Program-made: the position numbers and the translations under genes
Notes under the pieces: model-generated
Databases searched by the model: none
What the model was told of the DNA's origin: nothing
The model's input: the letters and a program-made list of their open reading frames with translations, nothing else
In this document: piece after piece, positions 15,717 to 19,999 of the stretch
Layout: each line of letters starts with the position of its first letter
Numbering within the stretch: position 1 is the first letter of the stretch
From: Acidimicrobiales bacterium
Lineage (GTDB): Bacteria > Actinomycetota > Acidimicrobiia > Acidimicrobiales > SZUA-35
Length of the DNA stretch: 19,999 nt
Reading direction: 5' to 3'
Assembly (NCBI GenBank): GCA_024641625.1
Contig: JAHECQ010000019.1
Coordinates: forward strand, 1-19,999

Positions 15717-15734
15717 GATCGTCGATCGACGATC
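15717..15734. repeat. Perfect 18-bp palindrome between convergent stops
   Basis: GATCGTCGATCGACGATC equals its own reverse complement. It occupies the 18-base gap between the acyl-CoA synthetase stop and the hydrolase stop (overlapping the latter by two bases). GCGATCG occurs again just to the right (15736-15742). It could form a short terminator-like stem, but it has no loop beyond the centre bases and no T run. Function unproven. Confidence 0.55.
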
Positions 15735-16962
15735 AGCGATCGACGGTGTCGAGTTCGAACATCTCGGTGATGGCCCGGTCGACGTATCGGTGCACGTCGG
15801 GCTCTGCGGGGAAGGAAAGGTGCGAACCTTCGTACCAGCACATGTCCGGCTGATCCCAATGGTTCCAAAGGGTGCGGACATTGCCGGGACGGACCCAGCG
15901 GTCGAGTAGTCCGGCGTAGATGTAGCGGCGCTCGCGCGGGACGAGGCACGGCATCGCGAGGGGTGAAACCACTCGGAAGACCTGTTCGAGCGGCTCCCAG
16001 CTGAGCCCCCATTGTTCGTAGTAGGGAGGCATGAGCGGATCGAGTTGGCGTCGCATGTTACGAACGAGGTCCGACTCGGGAACCCCACCGATGACACCGG
16101 CCAAGCCCGGCTCGAGCCCGGCCACCAGGCCCACCAGGTAACCGCCGAGCGAGATGCCGCTTATCCCGACGCCCTCGGCGTCGTAATGATCGCGCAGCCA
16201 CCTGATCACCGCTCGCACGTCGGAGGCTCCGTGCGCCAGCGTGAAGATCGTGTTCATCGCACCGGCGTGGAGCACCCTCGACCCGTTCGTGCCGACCCGG
16301 CGAGGACCGTGGAGCGGAAGAACGACCGCCATCACGTTGAGGCCGTGATGATGATGGAGCCGACCGGCCCGGAAGAAGCTGAGATCGACCCGCGGATCCC
16401 CTGTGCGATACCCGTTGACGAGCACGATCCACGGCCGTGCTCGGCCCTCGTGGCGGAGCATCCACCCATGTCCGGTCTTGATCGGTTGGTAGCCCAACCA
16501 TCGTTCGCGACCTGGCTCGTCGTCCCAGGGCTCGAACATCGAATCGAAGCGGACGTGCTGATAGTCGAGCCAGCCGAGTCGGGCCGGCGCAGCGCGGACA
16601 TTCGTCAGTGGTTGCGGCTCACGGTGATAGGAAATCGGGTCGGCCAGCCAACCTCGTTCCTCGAAAAGCTGCCTGGCATCGGTGAGCTCGCTGCGTATCC
16701 GTCGACGGAACGAACCATGGGGAACCCGTGCTCGCCCGGTGGCGAGCTCGATTTGAAGGCTGAGTTCGTCGCTGGCCCACTTGGCCACGGTGAGCGGGTT
16801 GAGTGGTGGGGACGGCAGATCGTCCTCGTCGTGGCCCCGAATCCAGTCGCGAACCGGACGCGACACGAGCTGGGAGGGACGAGTCACCAGTCGGTCGGCA
16901 CCGAAGGCGCCGACCGGAAGCTTCGGAATCGGGAACAACTGGGGAAGACGTGGGGAAGTCAT
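15733..16962 (-). CDS. Alpha/beta hydrolase, ABHD18-like
   Basis: A 409-residue serine hydrolase. The nucleophile elbow GISGISLGGYLVGLVAGLEP (266-285) carries Ser271; Asp354 in YAGLLDRWVRPGN and His381 in YEGSHLSF complete a plausible triad. Core strand RPWIVLVNGY (176-185) and AVVLPLHGPRR (212-222) fit the fold. The GISLGGY elbow with the GLEPxLAxVIGG continuation recalls the ABHD18 group, of unknown function. About 160 residues precede the hydrolase core. There is no signal peptide. ATG overlaps the MarR stop as ATGA (16959-16962), so MarR and hydrolase form one operon, divergent from phaE-phaC. A role in hydrolysing PHA or storage esters is possible but rests only on position. Confidence 0.85.
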   Translation of the reverse strand: MTSPRLPQLFPIPKLPVGAFGADRLVTRPSQLVSRPVRDWIRGHDEDDLPSPPLNPLTVAKWASDELSLQIELATGRARVPHGSFRRRIRSELTDARQLFEERGWLADPISYHREPQPLTNVRAAPARLGWLDYQHVRFDSMFEPWDDEPGRERWLGYQPIKTGHGWMLRHEGRARPWIVLVNGYRTGDPRVDLSFFRAGRLHHHHGLNVMAVVLPLHGPRRVGTNGSRVLHAGAMNTIFTLAHGASDVRAVIRWLRDHYDAEGVGISGISLGGYLVGLVAGLEPGLAGVIGGVPESDLVRNMRRQLDPLMPPYYEQWGLSWEPLEQVFRVVSPLAMPCLVPRERRYIYAGLLDRWVRPGNVRTLWNHWDQPDMCWYEGSHLSFPAEPDVHRYVDRAITEMFELDTVDR

Positions 16963-17492
16963 GGCCGCTTCTCGGAGTGGTCGCTGTCGGTCAGCGCGGT
17001 GTCGGTTGCCTTGAGCATGCGTTCGAGGAAGTCGGCCAGTGCCATCTTCTCGCTGCTGGTGAAGCCTTCGAAGATGGTTTCATAGACGTCGAACGCCCGA
17101 TCGACGAACGACTGGTGGAAGGCTGCGCCGGACTCGGTGAGCTGCACATGGACTTCCCGATGGTCGTGACCCGCTCGTTCCTTCACCACATGGCCGGCGG
17201 CCTCGAGACGATTCACCGCCCGGGTGGCGCTCGATGGCTCGATGTCCATGATCAGGGCAACTTCTCGGATCGGGCAGGGGCCGTGGGCAGCAATGGTGTC
17301 CAGGGCACGAAACTGGCCCGGCTCGATCGAACTGGACCCGGCCTGCAGCACGTATCGACGAAGCCGTTCGACCGTCGGCCCCAGACGCGCCGCTCGCCAC
17401 AGGGTGGCGACGCGCTCATCGAGGTCCTGGTCGGGCTCGTGGGCGACCTGGAGATACCTTCGACGTTGGGTGGCTGGCTGCGGATCGGTCAC
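16959..17492 (-). CDS. MarR-family transcriptional regulator
   Basis: A 177-residue winged-helix regulator. Seen: a helical N-terminal dimer region, IEPGQFRALDTIAAHGPCPIREVALIMDI (56-84), recognition helix EPSSATRAVNRLEAAG (85-100) and wing KERAGHDHREVHVQLTESG (104-122), the DxR-containing MarR signature with HDHRE in its place, then C-terminal dimerisation helices. MarR proteins usually repress their own operon and a divergent one and respond to small aromatic or acyl ligands. The gene starts with GTG at 17492; AGGA stands four bases upstream. It is coupled to the hydrolase downstream and divergent from phaE-phaC. The palindrome at 17551-17573, 59 bases upstream of its start, is a candidate binding site. 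Confidence 0.92.
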   Translation of the reverse strand: MTDPQPATQRRRYLQVAHEPDQDLDERVATLWRAARLGPTVERLRRYVLQAGSSSIEPGQFRALDTIAAHGPCPIREVALIMDIEPSSATRAVNRLEAAGHVVKERAGHDHREVHVQLTESGAAFHQSFVDRAFDVYETIFEGFTSSEKMALADFLERMLKATDTALTDSDHSEKRP

Positions 17493-17550
17493 TGATTCCT
17501 ACGGTAGGCGCAGTGTGATGTTCGAGGGACTCCCCGGCATCACACGGACT

Positions 17551-17573
17551 ATGACATCTGTCTCGAATGTCAT
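17551..17573. promoter_or_regulatory. Candidate MarR operator: ATGACAT-N9-ATGTCAT
   Basis: Two perfect 7-bp inverted half-sites separated by nine bases make a 23-bp palindrome, the size MarR dimers normally cover. It lies between the MarR start and the phaE promoter region, and on the minus strand overlaps CATAGT (17553-17548), a possible -10 for marR. Autoregulation of marR-hydrolase, and possibly control of phaE-phaC, is the inference. Confidence 0.55.
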
Positions 17574-17642
17574 CTCTGTGGATTATTTCACTTGACTCTT
17601 TCATCGTAGAACAAGATGATTGCATTACGTCAAGCAATTGTT

Positions 17643-17691
17643 GGCCAGGTGAGTAGGCGAACGTCAACGGAGCCGTCCCCACCACCTGGCC
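17643..17691 (+). promoter_or_regulatory. Leader inverted repeat upstream of phaE
   Basis: GGCCAGGTG (17643-17651) and its exact reverse complement CACCTGGCC (17683-17691) flank a 31-base loop; a U-G pair can extend the stem by one. If transcribed from the promoter near 17592-17620 this forms a GC-rich hairpin in the 5' leader. It could also be a protein-binding site in DNA. Confidence 0.45.
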
Positions 17692-17740
17692 GAATCTCGC
17701 TTGCTGCTCGTATCTCGCGGGCGTTCCGTCGTCGTCGCAA

Positions 17741-17766
17741 CTGGTTTCAGGGGAAACCGGAAGGAG
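17741..17766 (+). promoter_or_regulatory. Hairpin adjoining the phaE Shine-Dalgarno
   Basis: GGTTTC (17743-17748), loop AGGG, GAAACC (17753-17758) is a perfect 6-bp stem; T-G and C-G pairs extend it to 8 bp over 17741-17760. It runs into GGAAGGAG (17759-17766), the ribosome site of phaE, tying up its first two bases. Such an arrangement can tune or gate initiation. By-eye fold only. Confidence 0.5.
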
Positions 17767-17772
17767 TTCGTC

Positions 17773-18306
17773 ATGGCACCGCTTTGGCGTCAGGCATTCA
17801 ACAGCTGGGAGAAGGCAGCCGCCCCGCTGCTCGAACAAACGGCGGCGTCGCCGGCATTCCGTGACTTTCTTCGGGTGAGCGTGCGAGTCAACAAAGCAGT
17901 CGCCGCCGAGTTCGAGTCCGCGTCGCGCCAATGGCTCCACGCCATGAACCTGCCGGCGGCCACCGACGTTCGGAAGATGCGCTCACAGCTTCGCCAGCTC
18001 GACGCGGAACTCCAACGAGTGCAGCGCACGCTCGGGGATCTCGCTGCCGATACGGCGCTGGCTCGTCAAGATGTCGAGATGAAGGTCGACGAGGTGGAAG
18101 CCGAGCTGGCCGAGATGATGGCCGCAGCAGATCTGGCGGATCACTCGATGCAGGGTTTCGAGGCGTGGCCGAAGGGAACCGAGGATGACGGTGCCGCCGA
18201 CGCCCCGTCGGCGCGCCGGCCCACGGGGGCCAAGAAGGTCAAGGACAAGACGTATGCCGAGACCAAGCACACCAAGCGCGCAACCAAAGCCGTCAAGAAT
18301 CGTTGA
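17773..18306 (+). CDS. phaE: PhaE-like subunit of class III PHA synthase, with lysine-rich tail
   Basis: A 177-residue protein. The segment ASRQWLHAMNLPAATDVRKM (50-69) followed by RSQLRQLDAELQRVQRTLGDL (70-90) matches the C-terminal signature of PhaE (and the related PhaM), where an LNLPT-like motif leads into a coiled coil; the coil continues to about residue 118. The gene lies 14 bases before a class III phaC, the expected partner. PhaE stimulates PhaC and helps shape granules. Oddities: it is much shorter than typical PhaE (over 300 residues), and residues 148-177 form a Lys/Ala/Thr-rich tail (AKKVKDK, KHTKRATKAVKNR) like the DNA-binding end of PhaM. ATG at 17773 has GGAAGGAG six bases before it. 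It might equally be named a phasin or PhaM-like protein. Confidence 0.75.
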   Translation: MAPLWRQAFNSWEKAAAPLLEQTAASPAFRDFLRVSVRVNKAVAAEFESASRQWLHAMNLPAATDVRKMRSQLRQLDAELQRVQRTLGDLAADTALARQDVEMKVDEVEAELAEMMAAADLADHSMQGFEAWPKGTEDDGAADAPSARRPTGAKKVKDKTYAETKHTKRATKAVKNR

Positions 18307-18320
18307 TCACAGGGGACCCG

Positions 18321-19418
18321 ATGAGCACTCGCACCACCTCGAGCACACCGACCGACCCGTTCTCGTTCTTCGCTGATCAGTTCGCGGTGGGGATGAAGCG
18401 TTCCTGGAACCTGACGAAGCATCTCTGGGGTATCGATCGAGCGGCGGTGGGTCAGTCGCCGCGTGATCTCGTCTGGGCCAGCGGCAAGACCAAGCTCTAT
18501 CGCTACAGGAACGACTCGGTCACCGTGGGACCTCCCGTGCTGTTGGTGATGAGTCTGGTGAGCCAGGCCTTCATCCTCGATCTCCAGCCCGGCAACAGTT
18601 TCGTCGAGCACCTCGTCGGGGAAGGTTTCGATGTCTACCTCCTCGACTGGGGAATCCCCGACGAGGAGGACGCAGGCAACTCGCTCGAGACCTACGTCGA
18701 CCATCTCATTCCACGTGCGGTGGCGACGATCGACGAGGCGAGTGGACATCGAGGCGTGACCGTGTTCGGCTACTGCTTCGGCGGCGTGCTTGCGTTGCTC
18801 TACGCGGCGCGCCACGGTGATGATCCGGTGCGCAATCTGGTGGTCATGGCGACACCGGTCGACTTCACCAAGATGCCCAAGGCCATGAGCGGTGTCGGCG
18901 GCGACGGCATCGACCCGGAGTCGCTCATCGATCACACGGGGAATGTGCCCGCTGCGACGATCAGGGCAAGTTTCACCATGCTGACCCCGACTGCGGATCT
19001 CAGCACGGTTGCGGATTTCTTCGAGCATCTCGACGATGACAAGTTCCTCGCCTCCTATCAGGCGATGACCCAGTGGAGTCGGAATCACATCCCGTTCCCC
19101 GGCGCAGCTTTTCGCCAGACCGCCGATCAGCTGGGACAACGCAACGGATTCGTGACCGGCGACCTCGTGTTGGGGGGCTCCGAGGTTCGGCTGAGCGACA
19201 TCAAGGTGCCGTTCGTGAACGTCGTTGCCGAACGTGATCACATCGTCCCCAAGGAGGCGGCGCTGCCGCTGACACCTCTGGTCGGGTCGGCGGACAAGAC
19301 CGAATTGCTGCTGCCCGCCGGACATGTGGGCCTGATCGTGGGCAACGGTGGCCGCACGCGATGCATGCCGGCGATGTCGGGGTGGATGCTCGAACACTCC
19401 GATCGCCTTGTCGACTGA
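18321..19418 (+). CDS. phaC: Class III polyhydroxyalkanoate synthase subunit PhaC
   Basis: A 365-residue synthase that polymerises (R)-3-hydroxyacyl-CoA into PHA at the granule surface. Seen: VYLLDWGIPDEED (105-117), the lipase-like box GYCFGG (150-155) with catalytic Cys152, Asp306 in ERDHIV, and His335 in GHVGLIVG. Spacing of the triad (154 and 29 residues) nearly equals that of the Allochromatium class III enzyme (C149, D302, H331, from memory), and the length of about 360 residues is that of class III rather than the 560-600 of class I. ATG at 18321 follows AGGGGA by four bases; an upstream TTG in the same frame is less likely. It lies 14 bases after the PhaE-like gene, so the two subunits are made together. 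Monomer-supply genes phaA and phaB are not in the window. Confidence 0.94.
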   Translation: MSTRTTSSTPTDPFSFFADQFAVGMKRSWNLTKHLWGIDRAAVGQSPRDLVWASGKTKLYRYRNDSVTVGPPVLLVMSLVSQAFILDLQPGNSFVEHLVGEGFDVYLLDWGIPDEEDAGNSLETYVDHLIPRAVATIDEASGHRGVTVFGYCFGGVLALLYAARHGDDPVRNLVVMATPVDFTKMPKAMSGVGGDGIDPESLIDHTGNVPAATIRASFTMLTPTADLSTVADFFEHLDDDKFLASYQAMTQWSRNHIPFPGAAFRQTADQLGQRNGFVTGDLVLGGSEVRLSDIKVPFVNVVAERDHIVPKEAALPLTPLVGSADKTELLLPAGHVGLIVGNGGRTRCMPAMSGWMLEHSDRLVD

Positions 19419-19463
19419 GTCGACTGTGTGCGAACGGGGCCGATCGACCCTCGGGCAACGGCC

Positions 19464-19850
19464 ATGACGCAGCTGGTCATTCCCTATCTCTGCGTCCATG
19501 ACGGCTCGGCGGCGCTTGCCTGGTACCGAGACTACTTCGGCGCCGCCGTCTCGAACATCATCGAGTGGGAGGGCAAGATCGGTCATGCCGAACTCGACGT
19601 CGACGGCGCAACGTTCTACCTGAGCGACGAGGCCCCGGGCCTCGGCGTCGTGTCGCCGCAATCGCTCGGTGAGGGCGTCTCGCAGAGCAACGTGATGGTG
19701 GTCGCGGCGGTTGATGCCTTCGTCGAGCGAGCGCTCGAGGGGGGTGCCGAACTCCAGCGTCCGATCACCGAGAGCCACGGTCGCCGCAATGCGTGGTTGC
19801 TCGACCCGTTCGGCCACCGTTGGAATGTGGGAACACCGATCATCGTCTGA
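19464..19850 (+). CDS. VOC-family protein, PhnB/glyoxalase-like
   Basis: A 128-residue single VOC unit: IPYLCVHDGSAALAWYRDYFGA (6-27), IGHAELDVDGATFYLSDE (39-56), SNVMVVAAVDAFVERALEGGAEL (75-97) and NAWLLDPFGHRWNVGTP (109-125). The N-terminal PYLxVxD...AxxWYxxxFGA and the closing DPFGHRW are typical of the PhnB-like glyoxalase/bleomycin-resistance group. His41 and the DPFGH region may supply metal ligands, but catalytic activity is unproven. ATG at 19464 is preferred because the fold starts there; GTG at 19428 would add 12 unlikely residues. It lies 45 bases after phaC and may be read through from it. No link to PHA is evident from the sequence. Confidence 0.85.
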   Translation: MTQLVIPYLCVHDGSAALAWYRDYFGAAVSNIIEWEGKIGHAELDVDGATFYLSDEAPGLGVVSPQSLGEGVSQSNVMVVAAVDAFVERALEGGAELQRPITESHGRRNAWLLDPFGHRWNVGTPIIV

Positions 19851-19901
19851 GAGCGCTCCGGTGAAGCAGCCCCCGGCGGACTGCGGGGACGGAATCCGGG
19901 A

Positions 19902-19999
19902 TCAAGTCATCGAGGTCTTGGTGATCGCTCCCAGAAGGATGCCGCCGTGTTGTTCGTAGGCGCTGTCATCGACGACGAAGTGCGATTGGATGACGAACA
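19902..19999 (-). CDS. C-terminal end of an unidentified protein (runs off the right edge)
   Basis: On the minus strand the last 31 residues read FVIQSHFVVDDSAYEQHGGI followed by LLGAITKTSMT and TGA. Codon use is like the neighbouring genes and the peptide looks like real protein, with a hydrophobic-polar alternation. It is too short to name. It would converge on the VOC gene with 51 bases between stops. The gap contains CCCC and GGGG runs (around 19871-19888) but no convincing terminator. Confidence 0.5.
   Translation of the reverse strand, partial: FVIQSHFVVDDSAYEQHGGILLGAITKTSMT

Larger units (their letters stand above)
17493..17772. promoter_or_regulatory. 280-base divergent control region between MarR and phaE
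   Basis: No gene is seen here. From left to right it holds an operator-like inverted repeat (17551-17573), a possible plus-strand promoter TTGACT (17592-17597) with GATGAT 17 bases on (17615-17620), a perfect 9-bp inverted repeat (17643-17691), and a hairpin (17741-17760) abutting the phaE ribosome site. The stretch near 17575-17640 is clearly AT-richer than the flanking genes, typical of a promoter. A 150-base leader before phaE would follow if that promoter is used. Confidence 0.5.

Noticed and set aside
19410..19426. GTCGACTG repeated twice around the phaC stop
   Set aside because: It is an 8-base coincidence partly fixed by the coding sequence; too short to be called a site.
18141..19817. 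A 558-codon open frame antisense to phaE, phaC and the VOC gene
   Set aside because: It covers three genes whose products are recognisable, and its own translation is rich in Arg, His and Asp with no motif.
1..19999. A defence island, prophage, integron or transposon
   Set aside because: I found no integrase, transposase, nuclease, toxin-antitoxin pair, terminal repeats or CRISPR repeats; composition is even apart from promoter regions.

Overview
High-GC chromosomal segment from what looks like an actinobacterium, most plausibly an Acidimicrobiia-type marine or soil heterotroph. This rests on base composition, the wealth of luciferase-like (LLM) flavin monooxygenases, a class III cyclase opening with FTDIEGST, actinobacterial-style WS/DGAT acyltransferase and a phasin/XRE pair. 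It is an inference from gene content, not a taxonomic assignment. I see no insertion sequence, CRISPR array, rRNA or convincing tRNA, and no gene-free stretch reaches 300 bases.

Left third (1-7365), oxidative catabolism. The minus strand carries VOC protein, cupin, LLM monooxygenase, a small unknown protein, a limonene-monooxygenase-like LLM enzyme and then a class III nucleotidyl cyclase cut by the window edge. Cupin and LLM genes overlap by ATGA. On the plus strand are a multi-pass membrane protein, a long Baeyer-Villiger monooxygenase and an HU-type DNA-binding protein. The LLM enzymes, cupin, VOC protein and Baeyer-Villiger enzyme together suggest breakdown of a terpenoid or cyclic ketone, but no substrate can be read from sequence.

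Middle (7366-9646), small metabolic genes. A NUDIX hydrolase and a D-2-hydroxyacid dehydrogenase form an ATGA-coupled pair on minus, converging on HU across a strong perfect hairpin. Gluconokinase is divergent from them.

Right half (9716-19850), carbon storage. Minus: patatin-like lipase followed by one 815-residue reading frame that joins a complete WS/DGAT acyltransferase to a complete HSL-type esterase. Divergent on plus: a small phasin-like protein, an XRE regulator and an acyl-CoA synthetase. Then a MarR regulator plus alpha/beta hydrolase (minus) diverge from a PhaE-like subunit, class III PhaC polyhydroxyalkanoate synthase and a VOC protein (plus). Genes to activate acyl groups, make neutral lipid, make PHA, coat granules and hydrolyse stored esters therefore sit within 10 kb, each half having its own DNA-binding regulator. 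The leaders of both the phasin and phaE genes contain perfect inverted repeats, and an operator-like palindrome lies between MarR and phaE. The fused synthase-esterase and the structured phaE leader are the parts most worth following up.
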